Below are positions 15,616 through 22,600 of a DNA stretch of 38,479 bases, piece after piece. Location of the stretch: NCBI GenBank assembly GCA_944385175.1, contig CALWWB010000008.1:1-38479 (forward strand). Direction: 5' to 3'. The notes below the pieces were generated by a model. It did not search any database. It saw only the letters and a program-made list of their open reading frames with translations, and had not been told where the DNA came from. The stretch comes from an uncultured Oscillospiraceae bacterium (GTDB lineage Bacteria > Bacillota > Clostridia > Oscillospirales > Oscillospiraceae). Each line of letters begins with the position of its first letter. Position 1 is the stretch's first letter. The translations under genes and the position numbers were made by a program.

Positions 15616-16311
15616 ATGCTTATATCAGGACTTCAAAAACTTACATTGCTGGATTACCCCGGGCAGGTGGCCTGCACGGTGTTTACCGGCGGCTGCAACT
15701 TCCGCTGCCCTTTCTGTCATAACGCATCCCTGGTGCTGCCGGAACAGCTGGTGCAGGACACCGATGAGGAGCAGGTGCTGAGCTTTTTGAAGAAGCGTGT
15801 AGGTGTGCTGGACGGGGTAGCCGTCACCGGCGGCGAGCCTCTGCTGCATAAGGACATAGGCGCCTTCCTCTCCCGGATAAAAGCTCTGGGATACAGGATA
15901 AAGCTGGATACCAACGGCTCTTTTCCAGAACTTCTTATGGAGCTGGTGAGGGACGGCCTGGTGGACAGGGTGGCCATGGACATTAAAAACGCCCCTGAGC
16001 TCTATGCCCGTACCGTGGGCCTGGACAAGCTGGAGCTGGCCCCGATAGAGAGATCGAAAGACTTTCTGCTTACCGGTGCGGTGGACTACGAATTCCGTAC
16101 CACGGTGGTGAAGGGGCTGCATACGCAGGAGAGCCTGCGGGGCGCGGCAAAGTGGATTAGGGGAGCCAAGGAGTATTACCTCCAGCAGTTTAAGGACTCC
16201 GGAAATGTGCTGGATATAGAGGGCCTGGGCGCTTTCAATGAAAAGGAAATGCACGCTCTGGCCGAGGGCCTGAGGGACTTGGTTCCCTCGGTACAGGTCA
16301 GGGGAGTATGA
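15616..16311 (+). CDS. nrdG: Anaerobic ribonucleotide reductase activating protein
   Basis: Radical-SAM enzyme of 231 residues that makes the glycyl radical on NrdD. The cluster motif CNFRCPFC places the three [4Fe-4S] ligands at C27, C31 and C34. AVTGGEPLL is the SAM-binding GGE motif, and DTNGS follows in the barrel. The opening LQKLTLLDYPGQVACTVFTGG is typical of the longer NrdG2/YjjW-like activases (about 230 residues) rather than the 155-residue E. coli type. An AGAGAGG ribosome site precedes the ATG. The gene lies 36 bases before nrdD, so the two form an operon in which the activase is encoded first. Confidence 0.95.
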   Translation: MLISGLQKLTLLDYPGQVACTVFTGGCNFRCPFCHNASLVLPEQLVQDTDEEQVLSFLKKRVGVLDGVAVTGGEPLLHKDIGAFLSRIKALGYRIKLDTNGSFPELLMELVRDGLVDRVAMDIKNAPELYARTVGLDKLELAPIERSKDFLLTGAVDYEFRTTVVKGLHTQESLRGAAKWIRGAKEYYLQQFKDSGNVLDIEGLGAFNEKEMHALAEGLRDLVPSVQVRGV

Positions 16312-16347
16312 CAGATACATGGAAAGACAAAAAGGAGGATAAGGGAT

Positions 16348-18726
16348 ATGTATCAGGTAGTGAAGCGGGACGGCAAGATAGTCGACTTTGATATACAGAA
16401 GATAGCCGCCGCAATAAAAAAGGCTTTTGAGGCCACCAACACGGATTATAACGACGATGTGATAGATTTTCTGGCCCTTAAGGTCTCCGCAGACTTCCTG
16501 CCCAAGATAAAGGAGGGCAAGGTGGCAGTGGAGGACATTCAGGACAGCGTGGAAGCCGTGCTCTCCAGAGGCGGCTATGAGGCCGTGGCCAAGGCTTACA
16601 TCCTCTACCGCAAGCAGCGGGAGAAACTGCGCAACACCAAGTCCTCTTATCTGGACTATAAGGAGACTGTGGACAAGTATCTGAACATAGAGGACTGGCG
16701 GGTGAAAGAGAACTCCACCGTCACCTATTCCGTGGGCGGACTTATCCTCTCCAACTCCGGGGCAATCACCGCAAACTACTGGCTCAGCGAGGTCTATGAC
16801 CAGGAGATAGCCGATGCCCACCGTAACTGCGACCTGCACCTCCACGACCTGTCTATGCTCACCGGCTACTGCGCCGGCTGGAGCCTGAAGCAACTCATCC
16901 AGCAGGGCCTGGGTATCCCGGGGAAGATAAATTCCTCTCCCGCCAGCCACCTGTCCACCCTCTGCAACCAGATGGTGAACTTTTTAGGTATCATGCAGAA
17001 TGAGTGGGCGGGCGCACAGGCATTCTCCTCCTTCGACACCTATCTGGCCCCCTTTGTGAAGGTGGACAATCTCAGCTACAAGGAAGTCAAGCAGTGCGTC
17101 CAGTCCTTCATCTTCGGCGTGAACACCCCCTCCCGCTGGGGCACTCAGGCTCCCTTCTCCAACATCACTCTGGACTGGACCGTGCCTGCCGACCTGAAGG
17201 ATCTGCCCGCCATAGTGGGCGGCAAGGAGATGGACTTCACCTACGGCGACTGCAAGGCGGAGATGGATATGGTGAATAAGGCTTTCATCGACATCATGAT
17301 CGAGGGGGATGCCAATGGCCGCGGCTTCCAGTACCCCATCCCCACCTATTCCATAACTCGTGACTTTGACTGGTCTCCCACCGAGAACAACAAGCTCCTC
17401 TTTGAGATGACCGCCAAATACGGCACACCCTATTTCTCCAACTACATCAACTCCGATATGGAGCCCTCCGATGTGCGCTCCATGTGCTGCCGCCTGCGTC
17501 TGGATCTGAGAGAGCTGAGGAAGAAATCCGGCGGCTACTTCGGTTCCGGCGAAAGCACCGGCTCCATCGGTGTCGTAACTTTGAACATGCCCCGTCTGGC
17601 TTATCTGGCCAAGGACGAGAAAGATTTCTATGCCCGGCTGGACAAGCTGATGGATCTGGCGGCCCGCTCCCTGAAGGTGAAGCGCAGCGTCATCACTAAG
17701 CTGCTGGATGCCGGCCTCTACCCCTACACCAAGTACTATCTGGGCAATTTTGACAACCACTTCTCCACCATCGGCCTGGTGGGTATGAACGAGGCCGGGC
17801 TCAACGCCAAGTGGGTCAGGGCCGACATGACCAGCCCCAAGTGCCAGGAGTTCACAAAGCAGGTGCTGGATCATATGCGTGAGCGCCTCAGTGACTACCA
17901 GGAACTCTACGGTGACCTGTACAACCTGGAGGCTACCCCTGCCGAGTCCACTGCCTACCGTCTGGCAAAGCACGATGTGGAAACCTACCCCGACATCATT
18001 ACCGCCGCTCAGCCCGGTGGGGAGCCCTATTACACCAACAGCTCCCACCTGCCTGTGGGTTACACCGAAGATATCTTCGAGGCTCTGGATATCCAGGACG
18101 ATCTCCAGACCCGCTACACCTCCGGCACCGTGTTCCATGCCTTCCTGGGCGAGAAGCTGCCCAGCTGGGAGGCTGCGGCAAACCTGGTGCGGAAGATAGC
18201 CGAGAACTACAAGCTGCCCTATTACACCCTCTCTCCCACCTACTCCGTGTGCAAGAACCACGGCTACCTCACCGGCGAGCAGTTCACCTGCCCCGAGTGC
18301 GGGGAGAGCGCCGAGGTCTACAGCCGCATCACCGGCTATTACCGCCCGGTGCAGAACTGGAACGTGGGCAAGACCCAGGAATACAAGGATCGTAAAGAGT
18401 ACGTTATAGGCCACTCCACCCTGCGCCACAACGGCCCGCTGAAGGAGGGAGAGCAGATCCCCAAGGCCGACGCCCCCGCCGCCGCTCCCGTGAGCACGGA
18501 GGCCCGGGCCATCCTCTTTGCCACCCCCACATGCCCCAACTGCCGTCTGGCCTGCTCCTATATGGACAAGGCGGGCTTCAAGTACGAAAAGCTGATGGCC
18601 GAGGACAATGCGGACTTGGTGAAGCAGTACGGCATAAAGCAGGCCCCCACCCTGGTAGTCACCAACGGCAGCGGCTTTGAGAAGTACGCCGGAGCCGGCG
18701 CTATCAGAAGCTACGTCAGCCAGTGA
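16348..18726 (+). CDS. nrdD: Anaerobic ribonucleoside-triphosphate reductase with fused C-terminal redoxin domain
   Basis: Oxygen-sensitive class III reductase that converts ribonucleoside triphosphates to dNTPs. The 792 residues exceed the usual ~700. An ATP-cone (about 1-95, YQVVKRDGKIVDFD) gives allosteric control. A cysteine pair in SMCCRLRLD (C380/C381) is in the catalytic barrel. A zinc site (C635, H638, C648, C651) precedes the radical region ITGYYRPVQNWN, with the likely glycyl radical at G663. After a Pro/Ala-rich linker, residues about 718-792 form a glutaredoxin/thioredoxin-like domain with CPNC at C729/C732 and cis-Pro segment QAPTLVV. This suggests a built-in disulfide reductant, as opposed to formate-dependent NrdD. 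The TrxB gene downstream could recharge it. AAGGAGG lies upstream of the ATG. Confidence 0.95.
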   Translation: MYQVVKRDGKIVDFDIQKIAAAIKKAFEATNTDYNDDVIDFLALKVSADFLPKIKEGKVAVEDIQDSVEAVLSRGGYEAVAKAYILYRKQREKLRNTKSSYLDYKETVDKYLNIEDWRVKENSTVTYSVGGLILSNSGAITANYWLSEVYDQEIADAHRNCDLHLHDLSMLTGYCAGWSLKQLIQQGLGIPGKINSSPASHLSTLCNQMVNFLGIMQNEWAGAQAFSSFDTYLAPFVKVDNLSYKEVKQCVQSFIFGVNTPSRWGTQAPFSNITLDWTVPADLKDLPAIVGGKEMDFTYGDCKAEMDMVNKAFIDIMIEGDANGRGFQYPIPTYSITRDFDWSPTENNKLLFEMTAKYGTPYFSNYINSDMEPSDVRSMCCRLRLDLRELRKKSGGYFGSGESTGSIGVVTLNMPRLAYLAKDEKDFYARLDKLMDLAARSLKVKRSVITKLLDAGLYPYTKYYLGNFDNHFSTIGLVGMNEAGLNAKWVRADMTSPKCQEFTKQVLDHMRERLSDYQELYGDLYNLEATPAESTAYRLAKHDVETYPDIITAAQPGGEPYYTNSSHLPVGYTEDIFEALDIQDDLQTRYTSGTVFHAFLGEKLPSWEAAANLVRKIAENYKLPYYTLSPTYSVCKNHGYLTGEQFTCPECGESAEVYSRITGYYRPVQNWNVGKTQEYKDRKEYVIGHSTLRHNGPLKEGEQIPKADAPAAAPVSTEARAILFATPTCPNCRLACSYMDKAGFKYEKLMAEDNADLVKQYGIKQAPTLVVTNGSGFEKYAGAGAIRSYVSQ

Positions 18727-18796
18727 TGAACATACATATTTGATTTTCAGCGAGACTTATTTACTGGTTTTAATTATCAATTGAAAATTGTCCTGC

Positions 18797-18809
18797 GGAT
18801 GCCGGGCAT
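18797..18809 (+). repeat. Decayed left copy of the post-nrdD terminator hairpin
   Basis: The segment GATGCCGGGCAT equals the intact hairpin at 19007-19029 minus 11 internal bases. It lies immediately left of the structured repeat element, whereas the intact hairpin lies immediately right. Confidence 0.55.
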
Positions 18810-19008
18810 GAGACAGTCAAAAGCCTCGCAGAGTTTTTCGCCCCAGCGAAAAACAAAAACAATCGTTTTCTGCGGCGACATGTGCGTCGCAGAAAACACT
18901 TCTCACGGAGCGAAGTGTCGAATTGTACGCCTTTGGCGTACAACCGAGGCATGGAGCGAAGTGCAATCCCCCTTGTCGAAGAAGGCTATGCCTTCTTCGA
19001 CAAGCTGA
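18810..19008 (+). repeat. Structured ~200-bp intergenic repeat, copy 1
   Basis: Most of the gap between nrdD and trxB is this element, closely similar to 22358-22560 in the same orientation. Predicted helices are a closing stem GCCTCG/CGAGGC (18823-18828 with 18945-18950) enclosing four hairpins: 18834-18853 (8 bp), 18865-18897 (about 13 bp), 18897-18917 (6 bp) and 18923-18943 (9 bp). A 15-bp hairpin follows at 18972-19004. The two ends form imperfect terminal inverted repeats (clearer in copy 2). No protein gene is credible: a minus-strand frame starting MPRLYA exists in both copies but has no ribosome site. It may be a MITE-like element or a repeated structured RNA. I know of no named family for it. 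Confidence 0.85.
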
Positions 19009-19034
19009 TGCCCGGCGGCTGCCGGGCATTTTTT
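19008..19034 (+). terminator. Terminator of the nrdG-nrdD operon, right of repeat copy 1
   Basis: A perfect 9-bp stem (19008-19016 with 19021-19029) and 4-base loop are followed by T6 (19029-19034). It directly abuts the repeat element and lies 24 bases before the trxB ATG. Confidence 0.85.
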
Positions 19035-19057
19035 CCATAGATATAAGGAGTTTTAAA

Positions 19058-19963
19058 ATGATATACGATATACTCATAATCGGCGGGGGTCCGGCGGGAC
19101 TTACCGCCGCCACCTACGGCTGCCGGGCAGGAAAGAGTGTCCTGGTGCTGGAAAAGGAAACCTTCGGCGGCCAGATCACTTGGTCCCCCAAGGTGGAAAA
19201 CTTTCCGGGCTTTGTCTCCATAAGCGGGGCGGAGCTGGGGGACAGATTCATGGAACAGGCCATGGAGCAGGGGGCCGAAGTGGAGCTGGAGGAGGCTGTC
19301 TCCGTAAGTATGGAGGGGGAGATTAAAACTGTCACCTGCGCCTCCGGAGCGGAGTTTAAGGGCCGCAGCCTGATAATTGCCGCCGGGGCCAAGCCCCGCA
19401 TGCTGGGCATAGAGCGGGAGGCGGAGCTGGTGGGCAACGGGGTCTGCTATTGCGCCGTATGCGACGGGGCCTTCTATAAGGGCAAGGCTGTGGCGGTGAA
19501 CGGCGGGGGCAACAGCGCCCTCCAGGACGCCCTGCTCCTCAGCGAGAAGTGCAGCAGGGTCTATCTCATCCACCGCCGGGACAGCTTCCGGGGCGAGGCC
19601 AAGCTGGTGGAGGCCCTGAAGCAGCGACAGAACGTGGAGTTTGTAATGAACAGCCGTATCAGCGCCCTGCTGGGCGGGGACGAGCTGGAGGGCATAGAGG
19701 TAAAGACCGGGGAGGAGAGCCGGGAGATACCGGTGGAGGGCCTCTTTGTGGCCATAGGCCACGCCCCGGATCTGGGGGCCTTCGGCTCCCTGATAGAGCT
19801 GGACGGCGGCGGCTACGCCGCCTCCGGGGAGGATTGCCTCACCAAAAGTGCCGGGGTCTTCGTGGCCGGGGACTGCCGGGAAAAGACCGTGCGCCAGCTG
19901 ACCACCGCTGTCTCCGACGGCTCTGCCGCCGCTCTGGCGGCCTGCGCCTGGCTGGACAGCTGA
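19058..19963 (+). CDS. trxB: Thioredoxin reductase
   Basis: FAD- and NADPH-dependent flavoenzyme of 301 residues that reduces thioredoxin-like proteins. It shows the FAD-binding IIGGGPAGLTAA, the second nucleotide site GGGNSALQDALLL with NADPH phosphate contacts HRRDSFR, the redox-active CAVC in NGVCYCAVCDGAF, and a C-terminal GVFVAGDCREKTVRQ FAD motif. The length is normal for the low-molecular-weight class. AAGGAG lies 7 bases before ATG 19058; the frame is open upstream only through the repeat element. I see no convincing promoter between the terminator and the start, so readthrough or a promoter inside the repeat is needed. Its position suggests it serves the redoxin fused to NrdD. Confidence 0.93.
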   Translation: MIYDILIIGGGPAGLTAATYGCRAGKSVLVLEKETFGGQITWSPKVENFPGFVSISGAELGDRFMEQAMEQGAEVELEEAVSVSMEGEIKTVTCASGAEFKGRSLIIAAGAKPRMLGIEREAELVGNGVCYCAVCDGAFYKGKAVAVNGGGNSALQDALLLSEKCSRVYLIHRRDSFRGEAKLVEALKQRQNVEFVMNSRISALLGGDELEGIEVKTGEESREIPVEGLFVAIGHAPDLGAFGSLIELDGGGYAASGEDCLTKSAGVFVAGDCREKTVRQLTTAVSDGSAAALAACAWLDS

Positions 19964-19979
19964 GAAGGGAGCGAATATA

Positions 19980-20684
19980 TTGAAGCGTTTTATTGTAGAT
20001 AAGGCGGTGTTTGAAAAACTGCCGGACTACTGCATAGGAGTGGTGGCGGCCCTGGGCCTTGATAACCGGAAGCACAATGAGGCTCTGGAAAAGCTGCTGG
20101 ATGAGGCGGCGGCCGGGTTTGCCGCTGCCAATAAAAATACCAATATAAGGGAGCTGCCGGGGGTGAAGGCCTGCCGGGAGGCTTTTCATACCTTGGGCAT
20201 AAACCCCAACAAGTTCCTGTGCTCCATAGAGTCCCTGATGAAGCGGGTGCAAAAGAGCGGCGCCCTGCCCCATATCAATACGGTGGTGGATCTGGGCAAC
20301 GCCTTTTCCCTGAACTATGGGCTGCCTATGGGCGCTCACGACGTGGACAAGATGGAAGAGGATATGGAGATACGCTTCTCCACAGCCGCCGACCACTTCC
20401 AGCCTATGGGAGAGACCGAAACGGAGAATATGCCTGAGGGTGAGCTGGTATATGTCAGCGGCAATACCGTGAAGACCCGCCGTTGGGTATGGCGCCAGAG
20501 CGAGGACGGCAAGATAGGCCCGGACACCTGCAATGTGTTTTTCCCTATAGACGGCTTCAAGGGCGTCAATGAGGAGACTGTCATCAAGGTCAGGGATGAG
20601 CTGGCCCGGCTGCTGAAGGAGGACTTCGGTTGCGAGGTTTTCACGGGCTTTGTGGATAAGGACAATAACGGTTTTGAATTCTGA
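19980..20684 (+). CDS. B3/B4 (PheRS beta editing-like) domain protein
   Basis: Cytoplasmic protein of 234 residues whose whole length fits the free-standing B3/B4 domain family, related to the editing domain of phenylalanyl-tRNA synthetase beta subunit. Recognisable parts are the central ELPGVKACREAFHTLGINPNKF, the ALPHINTVVDLGNAFSL segment and GLPMGAHDVDK. Free-standing members are proposed to edit mischarged tRNA or a related ligand; the substrate is not known here. The start is TTG 19980, with GGGAG 8 bases upstream and no better ATG. It lies 16 bases after trxB on the same strand, so it is probably co-transcribed, though no functional link is evident. A long terminator follows. Confidence 0.85.
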   Translation: MKRFIVDKAVFEKLPDYCIGVVAALGLDNRKHNEALEKLLDEAAAGFAAANKNTNIRELPGVKACREAFHTLGINPNKFLCSIESLMKRVQKSGALPHINTVVDLGNAFSLNYGLPMGAHDVDKMEEDMEIRFSTAADHFQPMGETETENMPEGELVYVSGNTVKTRRWVWRQSEDGKIGPDTCNVFFPIDGFKGVNEETVIKVRDELARLLKEDFGCEVFTGFVDKDNNGFEF

Positions 20685-20709
20685 CGGCAGCTTGAGATAA
20701 AATCCGAGA

Positions 20710-20757
20710 GAACAGGAAAAAGGGCCACCCCACAGGGGGCGGCCCTTTTTCCTGTTC
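20710..20757. terminator. Terminator after the B3/B4 gene
   Basis: A 17-bp perfect outer stem (20710-20726 with 20741-20757) continues inward as CCCC/GGGG. The stem itself contains A5 and T5 runs, so it can stop transcription in either direction. Confidence 0.85.
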
Positions 20758-20824
20758 AATACCGGACGGAGGGCATGGGGATATTATAAGAATCCCTGGC
20801 GAAGCTGATTCAATTAATTTTGAA

Positions 20825-20853
20825 TTGACCTTACGTATACGATATGATAATCT
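20825..20853 (+). promoter_or_regulatory. Sigma-A promoter for the DUF2752-CD225 genes
   Basis: TTGACC (20825-20830) and TAATCT (20848-20853) are 17 bases apart. The leader would be over 100 bases long if translation starts at 20971 or 21004. Confidence 0.5.
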
Positions 20854-21003
20854 TTTATATAGATTGAAGAGTGAGAAAACGGAACGCGGGTACAGCGAAA
20901 CGGGTGTTTGGGACTGGGTATAAGGGCAAGCTCCCAGTATGACAGGCAAAGGCTTATGGCAGGACAGCTCATGGAGAATAGATTCCGAGCTGGCCAGAGG
21001 GTA

Positions 21004-21426
21004 ATGATCAGGGAGAAAAAGTTGAAAGAGATAAAACCGTGGCTGCGGTGGTGCATAGGATTATGCCTGCCCCTTTTGGCGATCCTGGCCTTTATTTACA
21101 TTAAATGGGTGGGCATTGGGATGATCTGCCTGTTTTATGAGCTCACGGGCCTCTATTGTCCAGGCTGCGGCTCCGGCAGAGCCGTCACCGCTCTGCTCCA
21201 GGGGAAGGTCGGTACCGCTTTTTCTGCCAATATATTGCTTTTCCTGCTGGGCATACCCAGTGCCGCCGTATTTATCCATGAGTATTTGCGCTTAGTTTTT
21301 CCAAAGCTGGGCCTGCGGCCGGTGTACATACCGCAGTGGGCCGTAAGGCTGTGCCTGGGGTTGATCCTCGCTTTTTGGGTCCTCAGGAATATACCGGCTT
21401 TTTCATTCCTGGCACCGGCAGGATGA
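21004..21426 (+). CDS. DUF2752 membrane protein
   Basis: Small membrane protein of about 140 residues, DUF2752 family, with three hydrophobic segments. The family signature is the loop ELTGLYCPGCGSGRAVTALLQG, with a CPGCG cysteine pair and following Arg between helices 1 and 2. Function is unknown; the cysteines could bind metal or be redox-active. The start is unresolved: ATG 21004 gives the N-terminus MIREKKLKEIKPW and has AGAGGG only 3 bases away; ATG 20971 has AGGA 6 bases upstream and would add 11 residues. Two CD225 proteins follow on the same strand with a gap of 47 bases, so the three probably form one unit. Confidence 0.8.
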   Translation: MIREKKLKEIKPWLRWCIGLCLPLLAILAFIYIKWVGIGMICLFYELTGLYCPGCGSGRAVTALLQGKVGTAFSANILLFLLGIPSAAVFIHEYLRLVFPKLGLRPVYIPQWAVRLCLGLILAFWVLRNIPAFSFLAPAG

Positions 21427-21473
21427 GGGTATGCCCCGGCAGATAACTCCACAGACAGAGAGGATTGAAAAAC

Positions 21474-21836
21474 ATGGTGAAAAATTACTGCCCCCACTGC
21501 GGCGGGCAGAATATCAACGACGGGGATACCTGCGCTTATTGCGGATATGTATTCCCCGTGGCCCGGGAGAACCCAGTGCCGGAGGAAAACCGGGCGGAAC
21601 CCTATCCCACAGGGGGACTGCTGGCCTGGTCCATAATTACTCTGCTGCTGTGTATGATCCCGGGTATCGTGGCCCTGGTGAAGGTGGCCGGTATAAATGC
21701 CGGTTGGTCCCGTGAAGAGCAGGAGCAGCAGGCCAGGAGCGTGAAAAACTGGTGCCTGGCGGGGACGATTCTGGGTGCTGTTCCCATATTGATATACATT
21801 GTTATGCTTGTTGCAGCTATATTGAATTGGATTTGA
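21474..21836 (+). CDS. Zinc-ribbon CD225/dispanin-like membrane protein 1
   Basis: Protein of 120 residues. An N-terminal zinc ribbon (CPHCG at about residue 6 and CAYCG at about 20) is followed by a short Pro/Glu-rich linker and a CD225/dispanin region with two membrane segments: GGLLAWSIITLLLCMIPGIVALV and a C-terminal helix around ILGAVPILIYIVMLVAAIL. In animals CD225 proteins include the antiviral IFITMs, which alter membrane fusion. Bacterial members are of unknown role. I chose ATG 21474, with AGAGAGG about 10 bases upstream; TTG 21465 lies too close to that site. The next gene is a paralogue, so the pair arose by tandem duplication. Confidence 0.82.
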   Translation: MVKNYCPHCGGQNINDGDTCAYCGYVFPVARENPVPEENRAEPYPTGGLLAWSIITLLLCMIPGIVALVKVAGINAGWSREEQEQQARSVKNWCLAGTILGAVPILIYIVMLVAAILNWI

Positions 21837-21919
21837 ATATCCAGACTGGAAGGCAAGGCTTTGAGCATATGTCCCCCCAAGGGGAGTAAAAATAAAAGGA
21901 GAATTTGGAGGTAAAAGAG

Positions 21920-22261
21920 ATGAAAATTTGTCCTCGCTGCGGCAATCAAAATGAAGACAGCGCAGCCTTCTGCTCCAACTGCGGTATGGATATGGGGCGG
22001 AGCACGGCTCCGGCCGGGTATTCCCATCAGCGGCCTGAGCATTATCCCACCGGGGGCCTGATGGCCTGGTCAATAATCACCCTGCTGCTGTGCACCATCC
22101 CGGGTATAGTTGCCCTTGTAATGACCTGCAATATCAATAATGCGGCCAACTGGGAGCAGCAGCAAAAGCAGATAAAAAATGCAAAGACCTGGTGCATAGT
22201 AGGCACGGTACTGGGCTGCCTGGCTCTGCTGCTCGGCATAGTCGGGGCTCTCGCGGCATAA
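21920..22261 (+). CDS. Zinc-ribbon CD225/dispanin-like membrane protein 2
   Basis: Protein of 113 residues, paralogue of the upstream gene with the same plan. The zinc ribbon (CPRCG at about residue 4 and CSNCG at about 19) is followed by a linker and the CD225 region GGLMAWSIITLLLCTIPGIVALV. A cytoplasmic loop rich in Gln and Asn (NWEQQQKQIKNAK) and a last helix GTVLGCLALLLGIVGAL complete it. The membrane segment is nearly identical to its neighbour while the loops differ, so that segment is the conserved part. I chose ATG 21920, with GGAGG 8 bases upstream; TTG 21905 overlaps the ribosome site. It ends the DUF2752-CD225 unit; the second structured repeat follows. Confidence 0.82.
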   Translation: MKICPRCGNQNEDSAAFCSNCGMDMGRSTAPAGYSHQRPEHYPTGGLMAWSIITLLLCTIPGIVALVMTCNINNAANWEQQQKQIKNAKTWCIVGTVLGCLALLLGIVGALAA

Positions 22262-22330
22262 GGGCCTATCACGCTTCAGATTCCGGTAACGGAATGTGCA
22301 TAAAGAGGTCAGACCTCTTATGGTACAAAA

Positions 22331-22357
22331 AAGCAGTCTGTTTTTAACAGACTGCTT
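22331..22357 (-). terminator. Left copy of the duplicated terminator hairpin (serves pyrB-pyrI)
   Basis: A perfect 12-bp stem (22331-22342 with 22346-22357) has a T3 loop. The A6 run at 22327-22332 gives a U-run on the minus strand, so this copy can stop pyrB-pyrI transcription. It is 26 of 27 bases identical to 22560-22586. Confidence 0.75.
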
Positions 22358-22560
22358 GAGATTGTCGAAAAAGCCTCGCAGAGTTTTTTCGCTGCAGCGA
22401 AAAAATAAATTCAATCGTTTTCTGCGGCGGCGTGTACGTCGCAGAAAACACTTCTCACGGAGCGAAGTGTCGAATTGTACGCCTCTGGCGTACAACCGAG
22501 GCATGGAGCGAAGTGCAATCCCTTTTGTCGAAGAAGACAAAGTCTTCTTCGACAAGCTGA
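22358..22560 (+). repeat. Structured ~200-bp intergenic repeat, copy 2
   Basis: Second copy of the element at 18810-19008, same orientation, filling the gap between the CD225 pair and convergent pyrI. The closing stem is 22373-22378 with 22497-22502. Hairpins lie at 22384-22405 (10 bp), 22417-22449 (about 13 bp), 22449-22469 (6 bp), 22475-22495 (9 bp) and 22525-22555 (14 bp). The last hairpin has an A-T pair next to its loop where copy 1 has a G-C pair, a compensatory change. The ends form a 16-base imperfect terminal inverted repeat (13 matches: GAGATTGTCGAAAAAG against the complement of CTTCTTCGACAAGCTG). It is flanked on both sides by the same terminator hairpin. Confidence 0.87.
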
Positions 22561-22590
22561 AGCAGCCTGTTTTTAACAGACTGCTTTTTT
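22560..22590 (+). terminator. Right copy of the duplicated terminator hairpin (serves the CD225 genes)
   Basis: A 12-bp stem with one C/A mismatch (22560-22571 with 22575-22586) is followed by a T-run to 22590. It is the plus-strand half of what appears to have been one bidirectional terminator. Confidence 0.75.
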
Positions 22591-22600
22591 CTTGCATGTA

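Noticed and set aside
18770-18952. Minus-strand frame starting MPRLYA, also present in repeat copy 2 (within 22070-22597)
   Set aside because: It is similar in both copies only because the DNA repeats. There is no ribosome site, the two products diverge downstream, and the base changes follow hairpin pairing rather than codons.
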